Assembly (NCBI RefSeq): GCF_003072505.1
Contig: NZ_NTGB01000001.1
Span: 880,820-944,819, forward strand
Reading direction: 5' to 3'
Source of the DNA: Polynucleobacter rarus
Lineage (GTDB): Bacteria; Pseudomonadota; Gammaproteobacteria; Burkholderiales; Burkholderiaceae
Length of the DNA: 64,000 nt
The translations under genes were made by a program, and so were the position numbers. Positions 17,003 to 27,283 of this stretch are shown here, piece by piece. The first letter of the stretch is position 1, and each line of letters opens with the position of its first letter. A model generated the notes under the pieces. It made no database searches and was not told the origin of the DNA. It was given only the letters and a program-made list of their open reading frames with translations.

Positions 17003-18151
17003 ATGACCAATAAACCCCGTATTAATCTTCTAAATCTTGACGGGGACAGGCTGGCTAGCTTTATAGCCGGCCTGGACGAAAAACCTTTCAGAGCAAAGCA
17101 ATTGATGCGTTGGATTCACCAACGAGGTGTTTCCGACGTTGATCAAATGAGCGATTTAGCGAAAACTTTTCGCACCCAATTACAGGATTTAGTCGAAATT
17201 AAATCCTTACCCGTAATTTCCGATCAAACTGCCTCCGATGGAACTCGTAAATGGCTATTGGATGTTGGTGAGGGAAATGCAGTTGAAATGGTCTATATTC
17301 CTGAAGAAGATCGAGGAACTCTCTGCATTTCTTCCCAAGCAGGATGTGCAGTTAATTGTCGATTTTGTTCTACCGGTAAACAGGGTTTTTCCAGAAATTT
17401 GACGGCTGCCGAAATTATTGGGCAGTTATGGTACGCAGAACATCATCTGAGGAATGATCCTAAGGCGATTAAAAGGGTCGATGCTTACGACAAAACCACC
17501 TTAGCACATGAAGAGGGTCGAGTAATCTCTAATGTTGTAATGATGGGCATGGGTGAGCCGCTGTTAAATTATGAGCCCGTTTTGAGCGCAATGAAGTTGA
17601 TGCTCGACGATAACGCTTATGGACTATCTAGAAGAAGAGTGACCTTATCAACCTCCGGCGTTGTGCCATTCATAGATCGTCTATCGCAAGATTTACCTGT
17701 TGCACTTGCAGTTTCATTGCATGCAGCCAATGATGCACTACGAAATGAGTTAGTTCCCATCAATCGTAAATATCCTTTAGCTGTTTTGTTGGACTCTTGC
17801 AAACGTTACCTAGAGTTTGCACCTAGAGATTTTTTAACTTTTGAATACTGTATGCTAGATGGAGTTAACGACTCAGATAAACAAGCACACGAGTTAATTC
17901 AACTATTAAAATCGATAAAATGTAAGGTAAATTTGATTCCTTTCAATCCTTTTGCGGACTCTGGATTAAAACAATCGCCAAAGTCTAGAATTGATCAATT
18001 TGCAAAAATATTATTAGATGCAAAAATGGTAACAACAGTTCGTAAGACTCGCGGTGATGATATCGATGCCGCTTGTGGGCAGTTAGCAGGAGAAGTGCAA
18101 GATCGAACTAATTTGGCCCAACGTGAAATTCGTTGGATGGAAAAAAATTAA
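17003..18151 (+). CDS. rlmN: Dual-specificity RNA methyltransferase RlmN
   Basis: Radical-SAM enzyme that makes 2-methyladenosine in 23S rRNA A2503 and tRNA A37. The CxxxCxxC cluster appears as [11 protein letters not shown], and the second catalytic cysteine is in [11 protein letters not shown] near the C-terminus. [10 protein letters not shown] is the radical-SAM GGE-like motif. An in-frame TTG at 17000 precedes the ATG at 17003; the ATG gives 382 residues. The gene starts 3 bp after ndk. Confidence 0.97.
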   Translation: MTNKPRINLLNLDGDRLASFIAGLDEKPFRAKQLMRWIHQRGVSDVDQMSDLAKTFRTQLQDLVEIKSLPVISDQTASDGTRKWLLDVGEGNAVEMVYIPEEDRGTLCISSQAGCAVNCRFCSTGKQGFSRNLTAAEIIGQLWYAEHHLRNDPKAIKRVDAYDKTTLAHEEGRVISNVVMMGMGEPLLNYEPVLSAMKLMLDDNAYGLSRRRVTLSTSGVVPFIDRLSQDLPVALAVSLHAANDALRNELVPINRKYPLAVLLDSCKRYLEFAPRDFLTFEYCMLDGVNDSDKQAHELIQLLKSIKCKVNLIPFNPFADSGLKQSPKSRIDQFAKILLDAKMVTTVRKTRGDDIDAACGQLAGEVQDRTNLAQREIRWMEKN

Positions 18152-18162
18152 ACTTAATTGAT

Positions 18163-19416
18163 ATGAGTGATTCAAGTTTGCAATTAACCAACTATATTAG
18201 GAAAAAAACCCAACAGGCGATTGTGTCTTGGGGTGATCACATCGTGACGATTGGTGGTGATGGACCAATTCGTGTTCAATCAATGACTAATACGGATACT
18301 GTAGATGCTGTTGGTACAGCAATTCAGGTTAAAGAACTAGCTAGGGCCGGTTCCGAGCTCGTCAGGATTACTGTCAATACACCAGAAGCTGCTGCTGCGG
18401 TGCCTTATATACGTGAACAGTTGGATAAGATGGATGTAAAAGTTCCGTTAATTGGTGACTTTCACTATAACGGCCACACTTTATTAAAAGATTATCCAGA
18501 TTGCGCCAAGGCTTTATCTAAATATCGGATCAATCCTGGCAACGTTGGCCAAGGGGCGAAACGAGATATTCAGTTCTCACAGATGATTGAGGCAGCTATC
18601 AGGTACGATAAGCCGGTCCGAATTGGAGTCAATTGGGGTAGTCTTGATCAAGATTTATTAGCGCAGTTGATGGACGCCAATGCTGCTCTTGCTCAACCTA
18701 AAGATGCTCGCGAAATGATGGTAGAGGCGCTCATCCAATCAGCCTTACAATCCGCTCAAAAGGCTATTGAAATTGGTATGCCGAGCAATCAAATTATTCT
18801 TTCTTGCAAAGTCAGTGCCGTACAAGATTTAATTAGTGTCTACCGAGAATTATCTACGCGTTGCGATAATGCCTTGCATCTTGGCCTCACTGAGGCGGGA
18901 ATTGGTAGTAAAGGTATTGTTGCATCAACTGCCGCCTTAAGTGTTCTTTTACAGGAAGGAATTGGAGATACGATTCGTATATCTTTAACTCCTGAACCCG
19001 GTGCATCTAGAGATAACGAAGTGATTGTTGCTCAAGAAATTTTGCAAACCATGAATCTGCGACATTTCACACCGATGGTGATTGCATGCCCTGGTTGTGG
19101 AAGAACGACTAGTACTTATTTTCAGCACCTTGCCTCGGAAATACAGTCCTACCTTAGAAATCAGATGCCAATTTGGAAAAAAGATTATCCAGGCGTTGAA
19201 TCAATGAGTGTGGCTGTAATGGGCTGCATCGTAAATGGCCCTGGTGAAAGTAAACATGCTGATATCGGTATTAGTTTGCCCGGAACTGGTGAGACTCCAT
19301 CGGCGCCAGTTTTTATTGATGGACAAAAAGCGAAGACTCTCAGAGGCGACAATATCCTCGGTGAGTTTGAGCAAATTGTTCAACAATATGTTCATCAGAG
19401 ATATTCATCTAAATAA
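18163..19416 (+). CDS. ispG: 4-hydroxy-3-methylbut-2-enyl diphosphate synthase (flavodoxin)
   Basis: Penultimate enzyme of the MEP isoprenoid pathway, reductively opening MEcPP with a 4Fe-4S cluster. Cluster cysteines are in CPGCGRTT and [10 protein letters not shown]; the TIM-barrel portion includes GDFHYNGH and RINPGNVG. The frame is open from 18133 within the end of rlmN, but the ATG at 18163 gives the usual N-terminus and 417 residues. It lies 11 bp after rlmN and 19 bp before hisS. In many Burkholderiales pilF- and rodZ-like genes lie between rlmN and ispG; they are absent here. Confidence 0.97.
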   Translation: MSDSSLQLTNYIRKKTQQAIVSWGDHIVTIGGDGPIRVQSMTNTDTVDAVGTAIQVKELARAGSELVRITVNTPEAAAAVPYIREQLDKMDVKVPLIGDFHYNGHTLLKDYPDCAKALSKYRINPGNVGQGAKRDIQFSQMIEAAIRYDKPVRIGVNWGSLDQDLLAQLMDANAALAQPKDAREMMVEALIQSALQSAQKAIEIGMPSNQIILSCKVSAVQDLISVYRELSTRCDNALHLGLTEAGIGSKGIVASTAALSVLLQEGIGDTIRISLTPEPGASRDNEVIVAQEILQTMNLRHFTPMVIACPGCGRTTSTYFQHLASEIQSYLRNQMPIWKKDYPGVESMSVAVMGCIVNGPGESKHADIGISLPGTGETPSAPVFIDGQKAKTLRGDNILGEFEQIVQQYVHQRYSSK

Positions 19417-19435
19417 TATTTAAAAGTTACAAAGA

Positions 19436-20782
19436 ATGTCAGATTCAAAAGAAAATATCTCCGATCCTATTAAAAAAAATCCCCCAAAACCTGCTAAATT
19501 AGTTGGTGTAAAAGGGATGAATGACCTATTGCCTGCCGATTCTTTTATTTGGGAAAAGTTAGAAAGAAGTTTGATTAGCCTCGCTAAAACTTATGGGTAT
19601 CAAAATATACGTACGCCCATTTTAGAAAATACAGGGGTCTTTTTAAGAGGAATTGGAGAGGTAACGGATATCGTCGAAAAAGAAATGTACTCTTTCGAAG
19701 ACCGACTGAATGGTGAACAACTCACTTTAAGGCCCGAAGGAACTGCATCGGTAGTGCGTGCTTGCGTTGAACATAATCTCTTGTATGATGGACCTCGTAG
19801 GCTTTACTATATTGGTCCAATGTTTCGTCATGAAAGACCGCAAAGAGGGCGTTATCGTCAATTTCACCAGTTTGGCATTGAGGCTTTAGGTTTTTCTGGC
19901 CCTGAAATTGATGCTGAAATCATTCTCATGAGCCAACGTTTATGGGATGATCTGGGTGTTTCAGGTTTGCGACTTGAAATTAATTCTCTTGGTAATGAAG
20001 TCGAGAGGTTAGCGCATCGTACAGCTTTAGTTGAATACTTTGAAACGAATCAAGCTCTACTAGATGAGGATTCTCTTCGCCGTTTGAAATTGAATCCTTT
20101 AAGAATTCTGGATACAAAAAACCCTTCAATGCAAGATATGGTGGAGAAGGCACCTCGATTAATTGATTTTCTTGGTGAAGAGTCACTAAGTCACTTTGAC
20201 CAATTACAAGAGATATTAAAAGCAAATAATGTGGTTTTTAAAATCAACCCTAGATTAGTAAGGGGTTTAGACTATTACAATCTAACTGTCTTTGAATGGA
20301 TTACCGATCAATTAGGAGCTCAAGGAACTGTGGCCGGTGGTGGTCGATATGATCCATTAATTGAACGGATGGGCGGAAAACCTGCTCCAGCTTGTGGTTG
20401 GGCAATGGGTATCGAGCGAATTGTTGAGTTGATGAAGGAACAGGATATTGTTGAAGACCGATCAACTCAGTGCGATGTGTATGTCCTGCACTCTGGCGGA
20501 AAAACAGTTGTGCCAGCAATGGTTAGTGCCGAGGTATTACGTTCTGCTGGAGTCGATGTGATGGTCCATGCTAGTCCAGATGGCAAAGTGAGTAGTTTTA
20601 AATCTCAAATGAAAAAAGCAGATGCGAGTGGTGCTCTCTTTGCATTGATCATTGGCGAAAATGAATTAGAAACAAACTCCTTTTTACTAAAAGATTTAAG
20701 AAAAAGTGGTGACCAGTTCAGTTATCAAATGGAAGATTTATTGGATAAAGTAATTGACGCCATTGTTTCTCAGAGTGATTAA
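19436..20782 (+). CDS. hisS: Histidyl-tRNA synthetase
   Basis: Class II aminoacyl-tRNA synthetase charging tRNA-His. Motif 1 region, motif 2 ([19 protein letters not shown]), histidine-specific [13 protein letters not shown] and motif 3 ([11 protein letters not shown]) are all present, with a C-terminal anticodon-binding domain (CDVYVLHSG onward). The length is 448 residues with a lysine/proline-rich N-terminal extension of about 25 residues before VKGMNDLLP. The paralogous regulator hisZ lies farther along the same cluster. Confidence 0.98.
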   Translation: MSDSKENISDPIKKNPPKPAKLVGVKGMNDLLPADSFIWEKLERSLISLAKTYGYQNIRTPILENTGVFLRGIGEVTDIVEKEMYSFEDRLNGEQLTLRPEGTASVVRACVEHNLLYDGPRRLYYIGPMFRHERPQRGRYRQFHQFGIEALGFSGPEIDAEIILMSQRLWDDLGVSGLRLEINSLGNEVERLAHRTALVEYFETNQALLDEDSLRRLKLNPLRILDTKNPSMQDMVEKAPRLIDFLGEESLSHFDQLQEILKANNVVFKINPRLVRGLDYYNLTVFEWITDQLGAQGTVAGGGRYDPLIERMGGKPAPACGWAMGIERIVELMKEQDIVEDRSTQCDVYVLHSGGKTVVPAMVSAEVLRSAGVDVMVHASPDGKVSSFKSQMKKADASGALFALIIGENELETNSFLLKDLRKSGDQFSYQMEDLLDKVIDAIVSQSD

Positions 20783-20814
20783 ATAAGTTTAGATTTCCAA
20801 AGAAAGATATAGCT

Positions 20815-21522
20815 ATGCCTTTAGATTTAGAAGAACAAGAACAGTTAGAAAATTTAAAATCCTTCTGGGTTAACTATGGTCGTTGGTTAGCAATTGGTAT
20901 TGTGATTGCATTAATTGGTTATGGTGCTTATTGGTTTTATCAAAAACATCAAGAAAGCGTCGCTTTAGATGCTGCCCAACAATACGATGAATTAGTTGCA
21001 GCTGCGACTAAATCTGATTTTCCTTTAGTGCTTAAAAAAGCACAGAACTTAGAGCAAAATTTTGCGAACACAGCTTATTCTGCGATGGCAGGTTTAGTTG
21101 CCGCGAATCTTGCGTATAGTATTGGTGACTTTGAGCAAGCAAGCACACAACTTCAGTGGGTTGAGGATAAGGCTAAAAGCCCAAGTTTCCAGTCATTGGC
21201 AAGGTTAAGACTAATTGCACTCTTGATTGACAAAAAGGATGAATCTTCCATCACAAAGGCAACTGAGCTATTAAAGAAAAAAGTAGCTCCTGGTTATGAA
21301 GCTCTGCTACATGAAAGGCAAGGAGACTTGTGGTTGGTTCAAAGTAAAAACGAGGAAGCAAAAAAAGAGTATCTTCAAGCATGGGATATCTTAGATGCGC
21401 AAAAAGCAAAGCAATCAGGCCTCAAAGAATTAGATGCAATGACCAAGGAAATGGAAAAGAGAAATCCTGGTGAAAATCAGCGTTTATTAAAAGTTAAAAT
21501 TGACAGTTTGGGCGGCTTCTAA
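20815..21522 (+). CDS. yfgM: YfgM-like membrane-anchored TPR protein
   Basis: Periplasmic protein anchored by one N-terminal membrane helix (about residues 24-43, WLAIGIVIALIGYGAYWFY). A short acidic cytoplasmic start (MPLDLEEQEQLENLKSFW) is typical of YfgM. The remaining 190 residues are alpha-helical and TPR-like (QSLARLRLIALL, HERQGDLWLVQSK). E. coli YfgM associates with the SecYEG translocon and PpiD. The hisS-yfgM-bamB-der order supports the assignment. The stop overlaps the bamB start by one base. Confidence 0.88.
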   Translation: MPLDLEEQEQLENLKSFWVNYGRWLAIGIVIALIGYGAYWFYQKHQESVALDAAQQYDELVAAATKSDFPLVLKKAQNLEQNFANTAYSAMAGLVAANLAYSIGDFEQASTQLQWVEDKAKSPSFQSLARLRLIALLIDKKDESSITKATELLKKKVAPGYEALLHERQGDLWLVQSKNEEAKKEYLQAWDILDAQKAKQSGLKELDAMTKEMEKRNPGENQRLLKVKIDSLGGF

Positions 21523-22664
21523 TGAAATTTTTCAAAACAATATGTGTTGTCTTTAGTCTGCTATTGGTTTTCACTAATTTAGTTTCTTGTTCAGGTAGCA
21601 AGAGAAGATTAGCCGCAGAGTTAACCCCAATTACAAATCCGGTTAACTTGCAAAAAGTTTGGTCGGTGTCGATTGGTAAATCGATGCCCTATAACTTTAA
21701 GCCTGTATTAGTCAACAATGCGATTTATACAGCTGCAGCTGCTGGGGAAGTTTATAAATTCAATAGCCAAACAGGTCAATCCTTATGGCAAGCAAATATT
21801 AAAGAAACCATTTCTGCTGGTCCAGGGACTGATGGAAAAATTGTGATTGTGCCAACCATCAAAGGAAATATATACGCATTTGATGCTGAAACGGGCAAAC
21901 CTTTATGGGACACCAGCGTAGCTACCGAAGTACTTACTGAACCACTCGTCGTGGCAGGTGTTGTAGTGATTAGAACCATTGACAATCGATTTATTGCACT
22001 GGATGCTAGTAACGGTAAAAGAAAATGGGTGAATCCACGAGGACAATCGGCGCTGAGCTTAAGAACAAGTTACAGCATGGGTTCTATCAATAATGAGGTC
22101 ATTTTTACTGGTCTTTCTGGCGGTAAATACGGATTACTGGCTCTTACTAATGGTAATTTGATTTGGGAAAGTTTATTAGCGCCACCAAAAGGCGCTTCAG
22201 AAATCGAACGATTGAGTGATGTAACAGCGAAGCCAACTTTGTTGGGTTCAAGAATGTGCGCAGTTTCATATCAAGGAAAAATTGGTTGCGGTGAAATTAA
22301 AAATGCTGCGATGTCTTGGACCAAGGACTTTTCTAGCTTCAGTGGCACTACTCAGAGCCCAGATGCTGTTTATGCGGTCAATGAAAAATCTTACCTAGTG
22401 GCATTTAATGCTGCAAATGGACAGGAGATTTGGCGCAACGAAAAGTTGGTGTGGAGAGATTTAGGCGAGCCTTTAGCGGTTGGGAAAGTGATTCTTGCTG
22501 GTGACTCTGAAGGATATTTACACCTATTTGGACAAGACAATGGTAATATTTTAGGAAGAGTTCGAGTTGATAGTACCCCAATTGAAGCTCCTCCGATTCC
22601 AAGTAACGGACAGATTATTGTTCAGTCCAAAGGTGGTACTTTAGCTTCTTATAGGCTGCAATGA
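21522..22664 (+). CDS. bamB: Outer membrane protein assembly factor BamB
   Basis: Lipoprotein subunit of the BAM complex that folds beta-barrel outer membrane proteins. A signal peptide ends in the lipobox LVSC (cysteine at about residue 23). The mature chain is an eight-bladed PQQ-like propeller with repeats such as [30 protein letters not shown] and [15 protein letters not shown]. Length is 380 residues. It shares one base with yfgM and overlaps der by 4 bp (ATGA), so the three are likely co-translated. Confidence 0.97.
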   Translation: MKFFKTICVVFSLLLVFTNLVSCSGSKRRLAAELTPITNPVNLQKVWSVSIGKSMPYNFKPVLVNNAIYTAAAAGEVYKFNSQTGQSLWQANIKETISAGPGTDGKIVIVPTIKGNIYAFDAETGKPLWDTSVATEVLTEPLVVAGVVVIRTIDNRFIALDASNGKRKWVNPRGQSALSLRTSYSMGSINNEVIFTGLSGGKYGLLALTNGNLIWESLLAPPKGASEIERLSDVTAKPTLLGSRMCAVSYQGKIGCGEIKNAAMSWTKDFSSFSGTTQSPDAVYAVNEKSYLVAFNAANGQEIWRNEKLVWRDLGEPLAVGKVILAGDSEGYLHLFGQDNGNILGRVRVDSTPIEAPPIPSNGQIIVQSKGGTLASYRLQ

Positions 22665-23995
22665 AACCAGTAATTGCAATAGTAGGTCGTCCCAATGTCG
22701 GAAAGTCAACCTTATTTAATCGTTTAACTAGGTCCAGAGATGCTTTGGTTGCTGACTTTTCAGGGTTAACTAGAGATCGCCATTATGGTAATGGTCGTCT
22801 CGGTGATAGAGAGTTTATTTGTATTGATACAGGTGGATTCGAACCTGTAGCCAAAACTGGAATTTTGGCAGAAATGGCTAAACAAACTAAACAAGCCGTT
22901 GTCGAAGCGGATATTGTGGTGTTTTTGGTTGATGGTCGTTTGGGTCTTGCCCCTCAAGATCGTGTTATTTCAGATTTTTTGAGAAAAACAGGTAGGCCGA
23001 TTATTTTGGCGGTTAATAAAGCAGAGGGTATTTCGGGTAATGTAGTAGCCTCTGATTTTTATGAGTTGGGCCTCGGTGTGCCAATTCCCATTTCATCAGC
23101 GCACGGTGATGGTGTCCGTGCAATGTTAGATGAGGCTTTAGATACCCTAAAAATACCTGAGCCAGATGATGATATTCAAGAAAAAAACCGGTCAACTCGG
23201 ATTGCAGTAGTTGGTCGTCCAAATGTGGGGAAATCAACCTTAATCAATACTTTACTCGGTGAAGAAAGAGTGATTGCTTTTGACATGCCTGGTACAACCA
23301 GAGATGCGATTGAAATTCCTTTTGTCAGGGGTAACAAACCTTATACCTTAATTGATACTGCCGGACTGAGAAAAAGAGGGAAAATTTTTGAGGCAATTGA
23401 AAAATTCTCTGTTGTCAAAACATTACAAGCTATTGCTGATTGCAACGTCGTTGTCCTGATGTTAGATGCACAACAGGATATTTCGGAGCAAGATGCTCAT
23501 ATAGCTGGATTTATTGTTGAAGCTGGCAGAGCCCTAGTTGTGGCGGTTAATAAATGGGATGGTTTAGACGCCCATCAAAAAGAAACTTGTCGTAATGACA
23601 TTGCTAGAAAGTTAAGGTTTTTAGACTTTGCTAATGTTCATACCATCTCTGCAATTAAAGGATTTGGCTTAAAGGAATTATTTAAAGATATTGACCTCGC
23701 ATTTGGTGCTGCCATGATGAAAATGCCAACTCCTCAATTGACTAGAATTATGATTGAGGCAGTGGAGTTTCAACAACCTAAAAGGGTGGGACGTTTTAGA
23801 CCTAAACTCAGATATGCTCACCAGGGCGGTTCAAATCCTCCAATCGTCATTATTCATGGTAATGGTTTGGACGGTGTCACCGATAGTTATAAGCGTTATT
23901 TAGAAGGTCGTTATAGAGAAGAGTTTAAGTTAAGAGGAACACCTCTAAGAATTGAATTCCGTTCAAGTAAAAACCCATTCCTTGAGTCTAATTAA
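22661..23995 (+). CDS. der: Ribosome biogenesis GTPase Der
   Basis: Essential GTPase for 50S subunit maturation with two tandem G domains. Both P-loops read GRPNVGKST, each with its DxxG ([16 protein letters not shown]) and NKxD-type motif (NKAEG; NKWDG). A C-terminal KH-like domain follows ([19 protein letters not shown]). Length is 444 residues. The first G4 motif reads NKAE in place of NKxD, a conservative variation seen in the family. It closes the yfgM-bamB-der overlap group. Confidence 0.98.
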   Translation: MKPVIAIVGRPNVGKSTLFNRLTRSRDALVADFSGLTRDRHYGNGRLGDREFICIDTGGFEPVAKTGILAEMAKQTKQAVVEADIVVFLVDGRLGLAPQDRVISDFLRKTGRPIILAVNKAEGISGNVVASDFYELGLGVPIPISSAHGDGVRAMLDEALDTLKIPEPDDDIQEKNRSTRIAVVGRPNVGKSTLINTLLGEERVIAFDMPGTTRDAIEIPFVRGNKPYTLIDTAGLRKRGKIFEAIEKFSVVKTLQAIADCNVVVLMLDAQQDISEQDAHIAGFIVEAGRALVVAVNKWDGLDAHQKETCRNDIARKLRFLDFANVHTISAIKGFGLKELFKDIDLAFGAAMMKMPTPQLTRIMIEAVEFQQPKRVGRFRPKLRYAHQGGSNPPIVIIHGNGLDGVTDSYKRYLEGRYREEFKLRGTPLRIEFRSSKNPFLESN

Positions 23996-24106
23996 CAAAT
24001 GGTTTATCATAACATTGGAGTTCTTTACAGTTTTAATATGACATTGACATGAAAATTTCTCTTTGTAAAATTAGAACTATCTCTTAAAGTATCGAATAGT
24101 AGTAAT

Positions 24107-24130
24107 TAGTAGAACTAGTAGAACTAGTAG
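24107..24130 (+). repeat. Short 9-bp tandem repeat in the hfq leader
   Basis: TAGTAGAAC is repeated 2.7 times without error and runs into an A-rich tract that continues to the hfq ribosome site at about 24184. The 197-bp gap between der and hfq (23996-24192) holds no gene. Read as RNA, the region is full of A-R-N triplets (AGU, AGA, AAA), the sequence bound by the distal face of Hfq. Confidence 0.7.
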
Positions 24131-24192
24131 TAAAAAATAATAAAAAAGTAGTAAACACCATCAAACAATAAAAAATAAAAAAAAGGCGAAAT

Positions 24193-24435
24193 ATGAATAT
24201 TAATAAAGGCCAACTCCTCCAAGATCCGTTTCTGAACGCTCTTCGTAAAGAACACATTCCTGTATCTATTTACCTAGTGAACGGAATTAAATTGCAAGGT
24301 AACATTGACTCGTTTGATCAGTATGTTATTTTGCTTAGAAATACCGTGACGCAAATGGTATATAAACATGCTATTTCTACTATTGTTCCTGCTAAATCAG
24401 TAACCTTCCGTCCCGACGAGGAAGTTTCAAGTTAG
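24193..24435 (+). CDS. hfq: RNA chaperone Hfq
   Basis: Hexameric Sm-like protein that pairs small RNAs with mRNAs. The 80 residues contain Sm1 ([20 protein letters not shown]) and Sm2 ([14 protein letters not shown]), with the proximal-face YKHA and distal-face residues Q8 and Y25-type positions in place. A clear AAGGCG precedes the ATG. The C-terminal tail is very short, as in many beta-proteobacteria. hflX follows at once. Confidence 0.98.
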   Translation: MNINKGQLLQDPFLNALRKEHIPVSIYLVNGIKLQGNIDSFDQYVILLRNTVTQMVYKHAISTIVPAKSVTFRPDEEVSS

Positions 24436-24511
24436 TACTCTGCGACAATCTGAACAAGTCAGGGCAGTTATTGTTGGCGTAGATTCAGGACAAGAAAACT
24501 TTTCTGAAAGT

Positions 24512-25675
24512 ATGTCTGAGTTAAGGCTATTAACTCAGACAGCCGGCTCAAATCCAGTCGAAATTGTCGTGACTAAAAGGCAAAAGCCAGATCCTGCACT
24601 CTTTATTGGATCTGGTAAAGCACTAGAAATTAAAAGTCTCATGGAGTTAAATGATCTTGAGATTGCTATTTTCAATGACCCACTAACACCCGCCCAACAA
24701 AGAAATCTTGAAAGAACTTTAGGTTGTCACGTCATTGATCGGACTGGCCTAATTTTAGATATATTTGCTCAAAGAGCAAAAAGCCATATTGGTAAAGTGC
24801 AGGTTGAGCTGGCAAATGTTAAATATCGCATGTCCAGGCTAGTAAAAGCCTGGAGTCATTTAGAGCGACAAAAAGGTGGTATTGGTCTCCGAGGTGGTCC
24901 CGGCGAGACTCAAATGGAGTTGGATCGTAGGATGTTGGAAAATCGTTTTAAAAGACTTTCTGTGGAACTTGGTAAGTTACAAAAACAGCAAGCGAATCAA
25001 AGACGCTCTAGAATGAAAAGAGATGTTTTTTCAATTTCATTGGTGGGTTACACAAACGCTGGGAAATCAACACTCTTTAATGCACTGACAAAGGCAGGTA
25101 CCTACGCAGCCGATCAGCTCTTTGCAACCTTAGATACAACTACTAGAAGAATTTATTTGCCAGATTATGGAAACGCAGTAATCTCTGATACGGTTGGTTT
25201 CATTCGAGAGTTACCCCACCAGTTAGTAGAGGCATTTAGGGCAACCTTGGATGAAACAGTTCATGCTGATTTACTTCTTCACGTGGTGGATTCTGCAAGT
25301 CCCGTTCGAGAAGAACAAATTCTTGAGGTGAATAAAGTTCTTGAAGAAATTGGCGCAAACAATATCCCTACAATCTTAGTCATGAATAAAATAGACCAAT
25401 TGCCGGAATATGTTGGTAGAGAGCCAGAAATTCGTTATCACAAAGATGGTAGTGTTTCGAGAATTTACTTATCAGCACAAAATGGAGATGGCATAGAATT
25501 ATTAAGGGATGTCCTGAGCCAATTTTCCTCAGACACTGATAAAATCAAACAGTATGAAAATTTATTGGAAAATGAAACAAATATCCCCGAAACCTTAGAA
25601 AACAGGCCAGCAGAAGCTGATTATTTTAATGACCTGAGTGATATTGGTAAGGGTTACATTCCGAGAGATATATAA
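24512..25675 (+). CDS. hflX: GTPase HflX (true start probably further upstream)
   Basis: Ribosome-associated GTPase that splits stalled 70S ribosomes under stress. The HflX N-domain (SGKALEIKSLMELN, DRTGLILDIFAQRA, GGIGLRGGPGETQ), a long coiled coil and the G domain (GYTNAGKST, DTVGFIRELP, NKID) are intact. The first ATG is 24512, but the same frame upstream encodes AVIVGVDSGQENFSES, which aligns with the beginning of E. coli HflX; no ATG, GTG or TTG is available there before an in-frame stop at 24401. Candidate rare starts are CTG 24440 or ATT 24470. The stop abuts the hflK ATG. Confidence 0.93.
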   Translation: MSELRLLTQTAGSNPVEIVVTKRQKPDPALFIGSGKALEIKSLMELNDLEIAIFNDPLTPAQQRNLERTLGCHVIDRTGLILDIFAQRAKSHIGKVQVELANVKYRMSRLVKAWSHLERQKGGIGLRGGPGETQMELDRRMLENRFKRLSVELGKLQKQQANQRRSRMKRDVFSISLVGYTNAGKSTLFNALTKAGTYAADQLFATLDTTTRRIYLPDYGNAVISDTVGFIRELPHQLVEAFRATLDETVHADLLLHVVDSASPVREEQILEVNKVLEEIGANNIPTILVMNKIDQLPEYVGREPEIRYHKDGSVSRIYLSAQNGDGIELLRDVLSQFSSDTDKIKQYENLLENETNIPETLENRPAEADYFNDLSDIGKGYIPRDI

Positions 25676-27274
25676 ATGGCGCAGTTTTTTAACGAAAATT
25701 TAAGTAAATCTTTAAAAGTTAGCAAATCATTGATGAATAAAATTCTAGTAATGCGTAATCGTTTTTTGTGGACTTTAGTTAGACTCGTTCAAGTAAAGCC
25801 ACAAACACCCTTATTGAATCAGGAAAATGACGCCAATAATGATGCAGGGAAGTCAGGTGAGCAAACCTCTGCTCCAAAGAACACAAAGCCTAGTTCTGAT
25901 TCCAAACCCAATCCTCGGCCTGAAGATGGACCGCCCGATTTAGATGAGTTATGGAATGACTTTAACCGTAAACTTGGTAGTTTGTTCGGCAATAAAAATC
26001 AAAAACCTACAGATAATTCAAATTCATCCGAAGGTAAGAATCAAGATTTTTCTCGCCCTGAACCAATCAATCAAAATAATTCGAATAACAATCCGAAAGA
26101 TATTGGTAATAAAGCCCAAGATTGGATTAAACGCAATATGAATAATTCGAATAACAACGGTAAAAAACCAAATTTGATTTTTCCAAAAATTGGGGCAGGG
26201 ATTGTTTTATTAGGTATTTTCGTGGTTTGGATGTTTAGTGGAATCTTTATCGTTCAAGAGGGACAAGCTGGTCTTGTTTTACAATTCGGTAAATTTAAAG
26301 ATACGACACGTCCTGGTATTAACTGGCGATTGCCTTTCCCGATTCAATCTCATGAAATCGTCAATGTCTCCAACGTCAGGTCGGTAGAGATTGGAAGATC
26401 TTTTGTCATCCAGGCAACAAATTTAAAAGACTCATCCATGTTGACTGAGGATGAAAATATTATTGATGTCAAATTTGCAGTTCAATATCGATTAAAAGAT
26501 CCGACCGATTATTTATTTTTAAATAGGGATCCTGATGCTGCGGTTGTTCAGGCAGCAGAAACCTCTGTTCGTGAAATTGTGGGTAAAAGTAAGATGGATG
26601 ATGTTTTATACGTCGGTAGAGAGCGTATAGGAATCGATTTGGCCAGTTCGATTCAGGCAATTTTAGATAGTTATAAAACTGGTATTTTCATTACCAGCGT
26701 TAACGTACAAAACGTCCAACCACCTGAGCAGGTGCAAGCTTCTTTTGATGACGCAGTAAAAGCTGGGCAAGATCAAGAGCGCCAAAAAAATGAAGGTCAA
26801 GCCTATGCTAACGATATTGTGCCTCGTGCAAAGGGAGCTGCCGGTAGATTAATCGAAGAAGCTGAGGGTTACAAGGCGAAGGTGGTAGCTACCGCTGAGG
26901 GTGATGCATCGAGGTTTAAGCAAATTTATACCGAGTATTCCAAAGCTCCTCAAATTACCCGTGATCGGATGTACATTGATGTCATGCAGCAGATTTATCA
27001 AAATGTCACTAAAGTCATCGTTGATACGCATTCAAGCAATCAATTGTTATATTTACCACTAGATAAGTTGATACAGCAAGCTACTCCTAGAGATGCAAGT
27101 AGTCCTGCAGGCCCTGGAGCATTGAATCCGAACTCTGCGGTTCAACCCCCGAGTGGATCAATTACGGTCCCATTAAACTCGCCAAATAATTCATCATCAG
27201 GTGTTGTACCTGCTACGCCTGGCAATTCAAATTCAGATAAACGCGATCTTTTTCGCAGTCGTGAGAGAAATTGA
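25676..27274 (+). CDS. hflK: HflK subunit of the HflKC complex
   Basis: SPFH/prohibitin-family membrane protein that with HflC encages FtsH and modulates its proteolysis. The 532 residues are long for HflK (E. coli 419). A 60-residue start, then a Pro/Asn/Ser-rich cytoplasmic region (with two NNSNNN stretches), a membrane helix at about 173-195 (LGIFVVWMFSGIFIVQEG) and the SPFH domain (GLVLQFGKF, VKFAVQYRL, SVNVQNVQPP) with an Ala/Glu-rich coiled coil. Internal methionines at residues 20 and 26 are alternative starts. It abuts hflX and precedes hflC by 9 bp. Confidence 0.95.
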   Translation: MAQFFNENLSKSLKVSKSLMNKILVMRNRFLWTLVRLVQVKPQTPLLNQENDANNDAGKSGEQTSAPKNTKPSSDSKPNPRPEDGPPDLDELWNDFNRKLGSLFGNKNQKPTDNSNSSEGKNQDFSRPEPINQNNSNNNPKDIGNKAQDWIKRNMNNSNNNGKKPNLIFPKIGAGIVLLGIFVVWMFSGIFIVQEGQAGLVLQFGKFKDTTRPGINWRLPFPIQSHEIVNVSNVRSVEIGRSFVIQATNLKDSSMLTEDENIIDVKFAVQYRLKDPTDYLFLNRDPDAAVVQAAETSVREIVGKSKMDDVLYVGRERIGIDLASSIQAILDSYKTGIFITSVNVQNVQPPEQVQASFDDAVKAGQDQERQKNEGQAYANDIVPRAKGAAGRLIEEAEGYKAKVVATAEGDASRFKQIYTEYSKAPQITRDRMYIDVMQQIYQNVTKVIVDTHSSNQLLYLPLDKLIQQATPRDASSPAGPGALNPNSAVQPPSGSITVPLNSPNNSSSGVVPATPGNSNSDKRDLFRSRERN

Positions 27275-27283
27275 GATAAAAAA

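Noticed and set aside
24107-24130. CRISPR-like or mobile-element repeat
   Set aside because: The unit is only 9 bp, directly tandem, without spacers or cas genes; it is a leader microsatellite.
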